Positions 46,525 through 57,880 of a stretch of DNA of 64,000 nucleotides are shown one piece after another (the first letter of the stretch is position 1; every line of letters begins with the position of its first letter). A program made the position numbers and the translations under genes. Under the pieces are notes generated by a model. It was not told the DNA's origin. It ran no database searches and saw only the letters and a program-made list of their open reading frames with translations. Source of the stretch: Stachybotrys elegans (Eukaryota; Ascomycota; Sordariomycetes; Hypocreales; Stachybotryaceae); the NCBI GenBank assembly GCA_020746835.1, contig JAGPNK010000009.1, positions 1,488,001-1,552,000 on the forward strand, in the 5' to 3' direction.

Positions 46525-48834
46525 GCACAGAGACAACATGGAAATGGAATGACAGGGAAGAAGGGAAACTGAACTCACACTGTACGGACACGGCCGCTTG
46601 AGATATGGGCCTGCTAGTCCGGGGACGGGAGCCCGTCCACCAGACTAAGATGCGGGCGCCAGATAAGACCTTTTTTTCCTCCCTTCTGTTCTTCCCGTCC
46701 AGAGGTCAAGCTTCATTGGTCTAGGTATTTGCTAATCATCGGGGTCCCAGCTGTTTGAGTCGTGGACTCGGCGCACGACGGCGTTGCTTTTTCGCATGGG
46801 CCTTTGATAAGCTGCTGCGCACTGTCGGCGTAAATTATAGAAGCACAGTGCGCGCAGACGGGGGACAAGCGTTGTTAAGTTGGCCGGCATATGGCATCAT
46901 GAAAGGTACTCCCAACAGCATAAACCACAGACCTCGCGCGCAAACATGCAAGCAAGCATCTCCTATTGCTGCATCATGCAACGCGCTTCTCCCTTGCTTT
47001 ACTTCATCTTCTTTTCTTTCTCGTCCAGCATCGCGTACTCCGAATGTATTTCTCCCACCGCCATTTACAGGCTGCTGAGAATTCTATCTCTCCCTTTTCA
47101 ACCTGACGGGTGTGGTGCCAGCTTCCACGCGTGGCACACCACGTTCCGTGTTGCTGGATCTATCGTTGTGGCTCAGGCCTTGGGATAGGCAGGGGAGCGG
47201 CATGGCCAGGTACAGAAGGACAGGAAGGTACTTCGACCTGGGGTACGGGATTTGCGGATGCCCTCTCCATAACAACCCCTGTCTAGGCGGCCCCATATTT
47301 TGTTCCGCCCTTCAGGCCCGTGGCTGCGTAAGCCTCAGCATGAGATGCGTAAATCTGAGCCCGGAACCCAGTTTTCTTCTGCCTGAGGCATGAATCTCCC
47401 ACCAGCGCCGCCGATCAAGGTACCCTGCGACCCTCACCCCATCTTTCCAGGTTCCGTCCCATCCCATTAATTCAAATCCATGCCGCCGGTACAATCATGG
47501 CTGCGATTTTGACAGACTGGCTGGCCTAGCTCCAAGCTCGTAAATGGATGCCGCACGCACTACATCATAGCTTAACACTCAAGGCCACGGAACATTGACT
47601 GCTTCGCTGCGTGGCGCCATTGTTGATCCAGCAGAACTGGACAAAAGCAAGCAAATCAAACAAATTCAAACGACCCCCATCCCCTGTGGCATCATCCCAT
47701 CGTACGTTTGTGCCCCAGATCAGCGGGCGGTAGGTTGATATGGCGGCGCTATATCCCGCTCCATACGCCGCGTGACACCTGCCAGAGATGCGTACTACCT
47801 GAGTAGTAGGTGCTGACAGTTCCGTTCATCACCTGCTTCATATTCGTGTCGTACCAACATGAACGGAATTCATCTCGTCTGTCGCGAGTCCATGGCCAGC
47901 CCCCGCCACCTTACCCATGCATGGATAGAATATTCTTCTCCATTCCGACGGCAGGTAAGCTATGTGACAGTTTCTGTTAGGCTGCATCTCGCTCTCCATA
48001 AGGCTGAGAAGGGTCCCCTGGCCATGTTGCATCAGCACGTGCAACCCTCTGTTGGTGCTGACAGCTGCAGCAACGCCCAGTCAGCATATATAACCACGCA
48101 CACAGTGGGCAAAAAGTAGGTACCCATCCATCAGCTGCGTGCCCTGCGTCTACAAGCCAAGGGCCTTTATATTCGTCCAAGAAGGTAAGCCGCAGGTAGT
48201 CCGCCAGCTGGCATTGGGCAGCCTTCGGACATGTGCCCTTTCTCGTCTGTTTGCTCGCCAACATGTGGTTCAAGATAAAAATAAAAGGTACCTCAGACAA
48301 TCAAGGCAGCCACGGTATCATATTGTGCAACACGCCACCGCCAAAAGTGCAGCAGATCAAGAAAGCGGCCCCCTAGGTTAGGCAACCTGGTGCAAATCAC
48401 CGCCTCCTTTTGTTCGGAGACTGTTTTGTTCGCTGATTCTTTCATTATCATTACTTTCGCACCTGCTCTCTAGGTAGTTGCATCGTCAGCGAGATGATAC
48501 CCCCCTCTTCTCAAAGGCGAGTTCATATCTGTATGACGGTATGACTCTAGCGGTGAGACTGCCTGGCCCTGTAGATCTGCTGAGTGGGCGAGTCTATGGG
48601 GCCGTTGGCTTACGCCTCTCCCGCTTCTTGCTGACGGGTCAATCTGCCGCTTGTGTCTTGCCTTGCCGTTCCTCGCTATACAGAGCCGAGTCCCAGCGCT
48701 GAAATCTAGACAAATCGTTTTTTACGCCAGCATCAACGTTGCATGATGCCATCAATCCCGCCGAATGCTCGCGATCCGGTAGGTGCGCCAGGCTCATCAT
48801 ACCCATCGTCTAGTTGGACTCCCTCCCCTTCCGA

Positions 48835-49568
48835 TCAATCATCCTCTGGAGGCAGCTCATCATCGATGTAGCGGATCAGAGTCACGCGCATCTCGGTCGT
48901 GTCGTTGCCCCGCAGGATATCGCTGACAAAATGTGCCTCCACCTGCATCTGGACCATCTCCAATGCGCCTCGCAGAACACCGCACAGGATGTTGGAGTAC
49001 CATAGTTCGTCCTGAGCCCGACCGTCGTCCGGAAGCTCGACAAAGTCGGCGAGAGGGTTCTCGTCAAACACCAGCGAGAACTGGTTGTTGTCGTTGGTCC
49101 AGTTCGTCACCTGCGGGGTGATGTTGAGGAAGATCTTGAAGCCAATCTACACTAAATAAGCATCATTCCGCCGCCACAGAGCTGCAATCGTACCCGTGAG
49201 ATCATGTCGGCCGTCTCGCGAAAGTTGGCGCATCGCTTCATCGTGTTGGACTTGGCCAGGTAGTCCTCGATAAGCCGTAGGCCAATGTTGTAGCCCATCT
49301 GGTCGAGCTGCTTGTTGACCTCGGCATAGTCGCTCTCGTAGTCCTTGCAGAGCTGCGCAACAATGGTACCGTATGTCAAAGTCACCAGCTCAGCGTTGAC
49401 CTTGTCGATGCGTGTTCTGCGAATTGGTGTAAGCACATGCGTGCGGGCGTGCATCGGGACGAGCGCCTTACTTCCATATCCTAGCTTCGGTCAGTCATGA
49501 GGTTGAGGTCGGGCTGCGGCGGTTGCAACATACTCTTCCCCCACGCGAGATGCTTTGTTGGCAGCCAT
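48835..49568 (-). CDS. bet3: TRAPP complex core subunit Bet3
   Basis: Bet3 (TRAPPC3) is the central subunit of the TRAPP complexes, which activate Ypt1/Rab1 and tether vesicles at the Golgi. Exons 49568-49534, 49480-49472, 49416-49194 and 49146-48835 give 192 residues (yeast 193). Conserved blocks: VNAELVTLTYGTIVAQLCKD, MGYNIGLRLIEDYLAK, CANFRETADMISRIGFKIFL and NPLADFVELPDD. Cys 77 in MKRCANF matches the buried Cys that is S-palmitoylated in Bet3. Exon two is only 9 nt: its first base completes Glu 12, it gives Ile-Trp, and its last two bases start Lys 15. Without it the conserved GEEIWK motif is lost. Shares a 265-bp divergent promoter with the SNRNP40 gene. Confidence 0.95.
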
Positions 49569-49833
49569 GGCAGCTTCAAGACCCTACCGCAATCTGGCAG
49601 GATACGTCGGTGGAATTGCTGAGTCTCCAGCGGATTCAGGGACTACGGTCGCTGTAAATGATACCCCAAGGTTGGTCAGTCAGTGCTAATCAACGGGGCA
49701 CGGAACATCCTCGGCCCGCCAACCAATGAGCTGGCTACGCTACCATGTCATGGCGAGGCTCTGAATTATTATTGTTTGAGCAGTCGCTGATTCCCATATC
49801 GAGTATCAGTCTATCAGCCATTCAATCACCACC
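49569..49833. promoter_or_regulatory. 265-bp bidirectional promoter, bet3 and SNRNP40 homologue
   Basis: Divergent start codons 265 bp apart. A CCAAT pentamer (HAP/CBF-type site) lies at 49723-49727, about 107 bp upstream of the SNRNP40 ATG. No TATA box seen. Confidence 0.6.
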
Positions 49834-51057
49834 ATGTCTGCAGAGAAGCGCCCTGCCGATGACGACCTGGGTTCGTCCCAGATGCTCGTTAAGAGGCAGA
49901 ATGTCAGTTCCTCGGACGCAGCGCTGGCGCGGCTGAATGCCTCGAGCACCTCTCTGGTGCAGCTGGTAAGAAACTCGGCGCGCTCTTCTATGACTGTAGC
50001 TAATGGACCCAGGGAGGTCCTCGCACGAGCGGTCTGCAGGCGCCGGTGATGGAGTTGAAGGGTCACTCGGGCGAGATCTTCGCGTCCAAGTTTGATCTGA
50101 CCGGTAACCTGATCGCGTCCGGGTCGATGGACAGAAACATCAGTAGGTGGTACCGCAGCCTCTGGCACAAGACGTGCGCGCTGACACATTTCAGTGCTAT
50201 GGCGCACTTACGGTGATTGCGAAAACTACGGCCTGCTTCAAGGACACAAGGGCGCGATCCTGGACCTGCAATGGTCGCGCGACTCGGAAATATTGTATTC
50301 GGCATCGGCGGACATGCACCTGGCGAGCTGGGATCTTACGTCGGGAACGCGCATACGACGATATATCGGCCACGAGGAGGTCATCAACACAATGGACATT
50401 GCGAGGCGCGGCGAGGAGCTCTTGATCAGCGGCAGCGACGACTCCACCATCGGCATCTGGGATCCCAGGACGAAACACGCCGTCGACTACATCCAGACCG
50501 AATTCCCCGTCACTGCCGTGGCCATGTCCCCAGCAGGCAACGAGCTGTATGCCGGCGGCATCGACAACGATATCCGAGTGTGGGATCTGAGGAAAAAGGC
50601 CGTCGTCTACTCTATGCTGGGCCATTCGGACACCATCACCTCGCTGCGGGTATCGCCAGACTCCCAGTCGCTGCTGTCCTACGCGATGGACTCGACGGTC
50701 AAGACCTGGGATATCCGACCGTTTGCGCCTACGGAGCGACACATCCGCACGTTCGACGGTGCCACGACGGGCATGGAGCAGAACCTGGCGGGCGCCAGCT
50801 GGGATGCCGAGGGCAAGAAGATTGCGGCGGCATCGGGCGACGGCACGGTAGTGGTGTGGTCCAATGACACGGGCAAGCTGATGTACAAGCTGCCCGGACA
50901 CAGAGGAACCGTCAACTGCGCCGAGTTCGCTCCCGGCAAGGAACCGATTCGTAAGAACCCCTCCCCCCAATACTACAGAAGCAATTCGCAGCGCTAACAT
51001 GATGGTAGTCCTCTCGGCCTCGTCGGATCGAACCATGCTTCTAGGAGAGTTGAAATG
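49834..51057 (+). CDS. U5 snRNP 40-kDa WD40 protein (SNRNP40/Cwf17 homologue)
   Basis: WD40 protein of the U5 snRNP that sits with Prp8 and Brr2 in the spliceosome. Exons 49834-49965, 50013-50142, 50195-50950 and 51008-51057 give 355 residues. After a 50-residue tail there are seven WD repeats forming one propeller, starting MELKGHSGEIFASKFDLTG with the family-specific NIMLWRTYGDCENYGLLQGH, then IRVWDLRKK, VKTWDIRPF and the closing ILSASSDRTMLLGEL. The final strand is encoded by a 50-nt last exon, so a model that runs through the last intron ends in unrelated residues. No change of key family residues is apparent. Confidence 0.95.
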
Positions 51058-52581
51058 AAGGCAAGGCGCTCCATCCCACCGCGCCAAGCCATCAAAACCT
51101 TTGACGAGAAGAGGTCTGCATGATGATTTGGCCTAATGAAGCGCATAAAGCTCATCTGCTGCAATGGAATCGTCGGACGAGCTTCTGTATGCATCACGAA
51201 GGATACGCACCGATCCCTCGAACCAAGAAATTCCATCCAAAGGATACAGGCAGATCGGCACATGAAAACCAGCCGGGCTCACATATCAGTCCTACGGCAC
51301 AACTCCGCAGAACCATTCAATTGCAAGAGACAAGGACCAGGAGCAGAAACGGTTCGTCTGGTCAGCGGATGCGGAGGAGAGAAGTAAAAGGACTGGCTCA
51401 CCAGAAACACAGACCCTGGGTGTCAGTAGCATGTACATTATAGAGTGGCCAACCTAAAACCTGCGGAATCAATCTATAGCGAACCAACCCTTGAGGGCGT
51501 CGATGGCGGTGGCTTTGCGACAAAACTAAAAGGCGATGCATCCCGGACAAAGAGGGATTAAAGTAATAAGGTGATAATTGAACCATGGTGCGACTCTATG
51601 CTAGCTGCGATCAGACCGTGTCAAACGCATTTCGATGAACCTGAACAAGTGGTCCGCTCGCCTCCCACTTCCCTGCTGACCTTTGAACCAACCCCCCCCT
51701 GCCCAAGGGCCAAAAAGGAAGCAAGGCCAGCCAGTCGATGGGGTTCGCGGGCGTCCATCGGAGGGGGGGGCGATATGAAACAGCAGCCTCCAGCACCACC
51801 GCCCCCTTTGCGTTTCACAGTGCCAATCCTGCAACACAACGCAACCCTCCAGGAGGCCGAGAGAGTCTGGACTCTTGTTTTCTTTTGCCTGCGCTTCCCT
51901 GTAGCTGAGGCTGCCAAGGACGGACGCTTTGGCGCAAGGGGATCCCACCACCCCTTGCCCGCCCGCCCTCTCTCTGCTTTGGTTTGTTGGCCGTGACAGA
52001 AGAGCTCCTTCGCTTAGTATGTACGAGGGAGCCCACTGCCGGAGCGGTTGGGTCTGGCGAGCCCATGGTCCCCCGCCCGCCCAGGGGCCCTGTATTTCGA
52101 AACCCGGCTTGTGTTGTGCTAATGTATGGTTTATGTCGTCTTGTGCTGTTGTGAATGTGGTGTGTGACCCGTGAGGGAGGCCGGCCAACACATGGTTCTC
52201 CTGGGTTCAATTGCGTCTTGCTTCCCTTTTCCTTCTCTTCCCGTGATGGTTTCTTGTGGTGATTGTTCCTGACTTTCCCCATCATCATCCCTTGGCTTTT
52301 GGTTGATTAATTTATTGATTGGTTGTTTTTTGTCCTTCTTTTTTTTTCGTGAGCGAGTGCGGATTGCTTTTTATTGTTTCTTTTGTATAGCCTCTCGACC
52401 TCCCTCGGCAACCCAGACAAATTGGTCCAAGCAGCTCGACGCCTCCGGAGGCAGTGGCACAGAAGGAATAAGATAGCTTGGCTGGCCCATCTGTCGTGAC
52501 CTCCGAGGGGTTGCGAGAGTCATTCGACAAATCCACGTCGAAACCGGCAATGAATACGGCATCACACCCCGGGCATTCGCT
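51058..52581. other. Intergenic, SNRNP40 3' flank and upstream region of the two-TM gene
   Basis: About 1.5 kb. GC-rich centre (51650-52100), T-rich end. Antisense frames over 51601-52191 have no recognisable protein. No gene supported. Confidence 0.55.
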
Positions 52582-53803
52582 ATGACACAGGGACACGCCG
52601 GCGATATGGACAGGATCCGGGAGGACTTGCTGCAGCGGGCGCGTGCAGAGAGGATGCGCGATGTTGAGCAAGCCAGGCCGCCGGCCCAGCAGCCCGAGAT
52701 GCAGGAGAACAACATACACACACAGGAGACGAGACGTTTCTACGGTCTACCGCGAATATGGGCGCGGCGGCGTCCATCCCAGACGGACATCGAGGCATCC
52801 AAACCATCAGAATCCAGGTTGCCTACCATCCGAATACCTCGTCCTACCCTTCCTCGACGCAACCGCCCCGAGCCGGAGCCAGAGGCCACGCCAATTCCTC
52901 CTCCCCCGACCGTTGAGGCACCCGACACGTCTGCACAGCCGCTTGAAGCGAGCAATGGCAACCAACCTTCGGCGACGGTACCTCCACCGACGAGCAGCAG
53001 CGGCCAGAGCAGGCGAGAAAGACGGGCACAAGAGGAGAGCTCTGGAAGACAGAAGGGCCGGTTCCTGTTCTGTTTCCCACTGGTCAAGTCGAAACGAATC
53101 CGCTCCCATATGCTCCGATGTTTCGTATCGGGCGTTTTTCTTGGCCTCCTCTTAGCAGTGTGTAAGTGAAGAGCCCGAGAGCCTCCGACGCGGCCAGCCG
53201 CATGCTAACTGGACGGCCTTCTAGATCTCGGCTTGGCCGTCAGCAGGAGGATTCAAAACGGCGAGCTCACCATCATCCTGATACTCGTCATCCTGCTAGC
53301 CACCGTCTTCTTCTGCTACAGCTTGCTTCGCTTATGCATGTTTGTGCTTCGCGGCGACCGGGAGCGCATGAACTCGGCCCGCATGGCCCGCATCGTTGGC
53401 ACCGGCCACGCATATGCGATCCCGAGCCGGCCGATCCCCGTTGTGCTAGCCCAGGACGAGGAGGCGGTCGGTGTCGAGACGACGAAGACGACGCCACCGG
53501 CCTACGGACTATGGCGAGAGAGCGTGGTACGTCGTGTAGAACATGCTATATCATGAGACGAGTTTGCTGATAACCCGAAACCAGCGTGTCGACCCGAATC
53601 GAATATTCTGGCAACGAAATGCCGCAGCAGAGCCCATGCCGCCGCTACCAAACTCAGGACCACGGCCACCGTCATACGCATCGGAAGACGGCGTCTCCTA
53701 CATTATCGAAGCAGTGCCCCGCTCGACGGTCCCAGTAACCGATGTGCCATTGCCGGTTCACCCATCAGAGCGAGGACGGATAGAGACTCCTCCTAGCCAG
53801 TAA
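52582..53803 (+). CDS. Conserved two-TM membrane protein of unknown function
   Basis: I do not recognise a characterised family. Exons 52582-53161, 53225-53526 and 53585-53803 give 366 residues. A disordered, Pro- and charge-rich N-terminal half (about 1-165) precedes two membrane segments: RCFVSGVFLGLLLAVYLGLAV (about 180-200) and LTIILILVILLATVFFCYSL (about 209-228). Then come the motifs PPAYGLWRESV and RVDPNRIFWQRN, separated by the second intron, and PPSYASEDGVSYIIEAVPRS, with two PPxY sequences (PPAY and PPSY) that could bind the WW domains of Rsp5/Nedd4-type ubiquitin ligases or their adaptors. The layout suggests a membrane protein with both tails cytoplasmic. Function and any link to ubiquitin sorting are inference. 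Confidence 0.75.
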
Positions 53804-56800
53804 TAGGGGAGATGTTGGATACGTCGAGGGTGAATGTACTCAGTCCGCCCTTCTCGGGGACATTTCCGGCACAGTGGATGCACTCGGATGCACATGCCCG
53901 ACGTGAGCTCTTCCTCGCATCAGTCAGATAAGGGTGCACAGCGTAGGGCAGAAACCCCTGCGCCGCTGGAAAGCTGCCATGCTCCTCAAGACTCGATTTG
54001 CCCGTTGGCAGAGAAGTCAGGCAGATACAGAGCCTACTGTCTATCCAGTGGATGTTTACTTATGGGTGCGTGTTTTATACGCTTGTATGTTCTGTCCGGT
54101 TGTACAAAGTTCGATAAAAAAGAATAATATCAAGAACCCAAACCCAGGAATCATTGTGGTCATGGTGCTCCTCGGCTCGGCTTGTCACAGCCAATGGACG
54201 AGGCCACCGTTGCTTGTAGGACTGGACTGTGCGAGAGTTGCTCCAATCCGTAGCCCGAGGTGGAGGGGACGAAAGTGTGCCAAGACCTGAAATTGAATCT
54301 GGGCTGTCGAGTACCAATTGCGATAGTCTTGATAGCCGTCACAAGACTAATGTTCCCCAGAATCTGACCACACAATTTCCGGTCCGTGTCCAATCAAAGC
54401 GCCAAATCGCGAGGCTAGGATGGAGTATTCCGGGATGTGTACAGGGGCATGCATGACATGGGCTAAGGTGGTAAGAGTGAGCATATCTTGAACATGTGCT
54501 AGGCTGCAAACCACCAATGCTCTGTTGATACAAGCCCGGTGATTTTCAAGTGCAGAGCATCGGGCATGCCAAGCTCACATAATGTACCTAGGCGCCTGTT
54601 AGCTCTTGATCGCTTTAGTACCAGCACCTGGAGAATTGCGCCGGCAAAAGGTACTCTGGTCTTCCAAGCCGACTTGCGCGGATGAATGAAGAGCGGGACG
54701 GGCGGCAGGCAACGTGCTGAGTGTAAGCCAGGGGCATTGGTCAACGTATCGGCGAAGTGAGTAACCCACCCAGCTGGGACAAGGTGGTTCGGTATATCTC
54801 AGCCGCCCATGCCAAGGGCAATCGAGGGTGCAAGTGAGATGATTAGGCGGGCGCCTGAAGATGTGTACCACGGTTGAGTATACGAGAGCAAGCATAACGA
54901 GTGACGGGCGACGGACGACGGGCGGCGGGTGAAGCACGTGCTGGCGCAAAGGATCGTCTGCCGTGTTGTGTTGGTATGCGCCGTGTGAAGCGCAAGTGTA
55001 TTGTCGAGGGACACTGGGGTGCGCAGGCGTAATGCTTGTTGCAAGCGATAAGGTGCGCCCGAGCAAGCACCATGTATGCATGTACAGCACAGGCCGGGGA
55101 TACCTGTGATAGCCCTAAGAGGGGAATATCGATACATGCAAGGAACAGGCTCGCGGCAGAAGCCACCACCAGAGCTCGGGTGCACCAGGAGTAGCTGTCA
55201 CTAGCGACCAGGCCGGACACATGTCCAATACCCCGTGTGGGATACCTGGCAAGACCTCGCTAGGCTGGCTGACTATCGCATCACATCGCATCGCATCACA
55301 AGGCCGGGCAGGGTTAACAAGGTGGAAGGATGGCAAAGGTGGAGGGGCGCGGATTGGCGTCTTGGTTTTGCTTGGGGGGCCGCGCGGGGGTTCGCAGCTT
55401 CGTCGGTCCAGTCAGCGCATTCGAGACGAGTGCATCAAGGTCGGAGGATGAGGTGGAAAGGTCTCTCGCTTGCCCTCTTTCCAGGAGGTAGGTAGTTTTG
55501 CATTTGCCTCCCTCCCCCTCCACTTTCCATTTCCACTTTCCACTTTCCACCTTGCCCTACCGTGCATGTGCATGCTCCTTCCTTCCTGCCAATTCTTGCC
55601 CCTCCCCTCTGCCCTTTGCCCTCTGCCCTCTCCAGCATCTACCTTTACTGCTGTCCGTTGCCTCATTATTGCCTACAGGTATGTACCAACATGTCCATTT
55701 CTTACATTACCTAAGGTAGTACCTACCTACCTGCCTAGACACAGGTCATACGTGACTATTAGGAAAGAACGGGGTCGTTTTTAAGGAGAAAAAAATATCG
55801 CGTCAATTTTTTTTTCTCTGGTCTTCTAATTAGTTCTCAAATACTTAGCAGACCCCTCCCTGCCCCCGTTCCCCTCTTCCATTTACTTATCTCTTTTTCC
55901 TGAACCCTTGGGTTGAACCGGATTCGTTGGTGGACGTAACTCGACGTTGTCGCAACTCGCAAGTGGAAGCCCAAAAAGGTCGCTGATCCAGTCGCAAGGC
56001 ACAAAATCTCCCCCTCCAAATTTACCTTATTTTTCCCCCCTTCATTTTTACTACCCTCCTCGGCACCTCGACTTCTTACTGTTTTGCCAAACAAACAGGT
56101 GCGTATTTGCTTTGATCTTGACCCTTCCTCCCCTCAGCCTCCTCGTGGCCATAACCGTGGCCCTGCTTTGGCTTTCATTCGTTGCTTGTCTGGTTCTTGG
56201 TCTCGAGGGAACTTCCCGCCCAGCCGCTTTGCGCGCGCAACGCCAGCGCATTCTTCCGTTGCATTGCGCATCTCATGTGTTCCTGGTCCTGCGCGAGCGC
56301 TTCCACGGCATCCGTCAGCCAGCGCCAGCGTCCCGCCCTCTTCGGCTGTGCGACACCATCGCCGCAGCGATCCGAACCTGCTCTCCTTACGCATCGACAG
56401 CGACTATCGAGGCAGACGCCTCGGCTCTCGCTCGTGAGACACCCGGCGGGAGCATGTATCGTGCACATGGGCGGGTGCCACTGCATTCGCAAAGCTACAC
56501 AACCAAACCCAACGCCGTGGGACATAACGCAACGCAACCCTCTGCGTTCCATCGCATCACATCGAACCGCGCCCCCTCTCGAGCTATCCCGTTGGCAGTC
56601 GCTTCCCCTCCGTGCCCGCGGAGTGGCTGCATCCGGTGCAGATAGACTTTATCGCTGCCCATCGCCACCCGCGCCTCGGATAGCCCATGTCAACGAGCAC
56701 CATGCATTTGTTGCAAGTCAAAAACACCCAGCGGCCCCCTCGCTTCGGGGTCGTCTATCTTGTGCGCATCGCACACTGCGCTCTGTCCAACAACGTTCCG

Positions 56801-57009
56801 CGCAGTGTCATGATTTGCGGAATACCTGCTTGGCCAACTTGAGCTCTTGTCATCCAAGATCCATCTGTCCTGATAATGCGCGCGCGTGCCTGGCTGAACG
56901 GGACTCGAGACCAGACTGATCGCACAGCCCTTGAGAATTTGCTGACCCGGTTTGCTCATTTAGTTCCTACAGAAACATCATATCTGTTCCGTCATTTAAA
57001 TCTCTCAAC
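53804..57009. other. Intergenic, 3.2 kb upstream of the zinc-knuckle gene
   Basis: No supported gene. Contains several TACCTACCTA-type motifs (55486-55500, 55716-55735), a CT-rich region (55500-55640), T-rich sequence near 55800 and a candidate leader intron. Long overlapping open frames at 55947-56919 fall inside that candidate intron and do not look like proteins. Confidence 0.55.
56099..56973 (+). other. Candidate 5'-UTR intron of the gis2 homologue
   Basis: A strong donor (CAG|GTGCGT) at 56099 follows CT-rich leader sequence. A branch-like TGCTGAC at 56941-56947 precedes acceptor CCTACAG at 56967-56973, 36 nt before the ATG. Large leader introns are common in abundantly expressed fungal genes. 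No transcript evidence; inference only. Confidence 0.4.
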
Positions 57010-57880
57010 ATGTCTTCCCTCTCTCGTCGTGCTTGCTACAAGTGTGGCAACGTCGGCCACTACGCCGAAGTCTGCTCCTCCGCTGAGCGTCTTTGCTACA
57101 ACTGTAAGCTTATCTGTCTCCGAGACTGACTGCGCGTTTCGCTAACCCACCCATAGGCAAGCAGCCCGGTACGATATCTGCTCTCTGGTCATCTCGGCCT
57201 GCCAACTAACAGATCAATCATGACAGGCCACGAGTCCAACGGCTGCCCTCTTCCTCGCACTACCGAGGCCAAGCAGTGCTACCACTGCCAGGGACTTGGC
57301 CACGTCCAGGCCGACTGCCCTACCCTCCGCCTGAGCGGCAACCCTACCAGTGGTCGCTGCTACAACTGCGGACAGCCTGGCCACCTTGCCGTGAGTCTTC
57401 CCCAGATATTGACCCGGAAATATGAACCCGGCATTGGTCTTTGCTTTGTGCCTGACTGACTCGTCCTAGCGCGCTTGCCCCAACCCTGTCCCTGCCATGG
57501 GCGGCCGTGGTGCCCCCATGGGCCGTGGTGGCTACCCCGGAGGTGGCTTCGGCGGACGTGGTGGATTTGCTGGTGGCCCTCGCCCTGCTACCTGCTACAA
57601 GTGCGGCGGGCCCAACCACTTTGCCCGTGACTGCCAGGCTCAGGCCATGAAGTGCTACGCCTGCGGCAAGCTGGGTCACATCTCTCGCGACTGCACCGCC
57701 CCCAACGGCGGACCTCTCAACACGGCCGGCAAGACCTGCTACCAGTGCGGCGAGGCTGGTCACATCTCCCGCGACTGCCCCCAGAAGAACACCAACGGCG
57801 AAATCCCCGCCGAGGTTGACATCGGCAGCGTCCCTGCCCCTGTTCAGGCTCCCGTTGCCCCCATTGCCCCTGTCGCATAA
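57010..57880 (+). CDS. gis2: CCHC zinc-knuckle RNA-binding protein (Gis2/Byr3/CNBP homologue)
   Basis: CNBP-type proteins bind G-rich RNA and DNA and associate with translating ribosomes. Exons 57010-57103, 57157-57168, 57227-57390 and 57470-57880 give 226 residues. Seven CCHC knuckles (C-x2-C-x4-H-x4-C) are visible: four before and three after a Gly/Arg-rich RGG-type linker (about 100-130, MGGRGAPMGRGGYPGGGF). The sixth and seventh read CYACGKLGHISRDC and CYQCGEAGHISRDC. The second knuckle is split over three exons; its middle comes from a 12-nt microexon (57157-57168) giving CKQP. Without it the knuckle loses one of its Cys ligands. The Ala/Pro-rich tail ends PVAPIAPVA. A long leader with a possible large intron lies upstream. 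Confidence 0.95.

Larger units (their letters stand above)
44636..48834. other. 4.2-kb gene-free interval upstream of somA
   Basis: The largest empty interval in the window. The part nearest somA (to about 46.2 kb) is strongly strand-asymmetric, purine-rich on the plus strand and hence CT-rich on the somA sense strand. Farther away are a TTTTA microsatellite and ordinary mixed sequence up to the bet3 3' end. Open frames are short and not protein-like. Confidence 0.6.

Noticed and set aside
55947..56919. Overlapping 232- and 245-codon frames
   Set aside because: They overlap each other in different frames, have random-looking composition and fall mainly within a likely leader intron of gis2.
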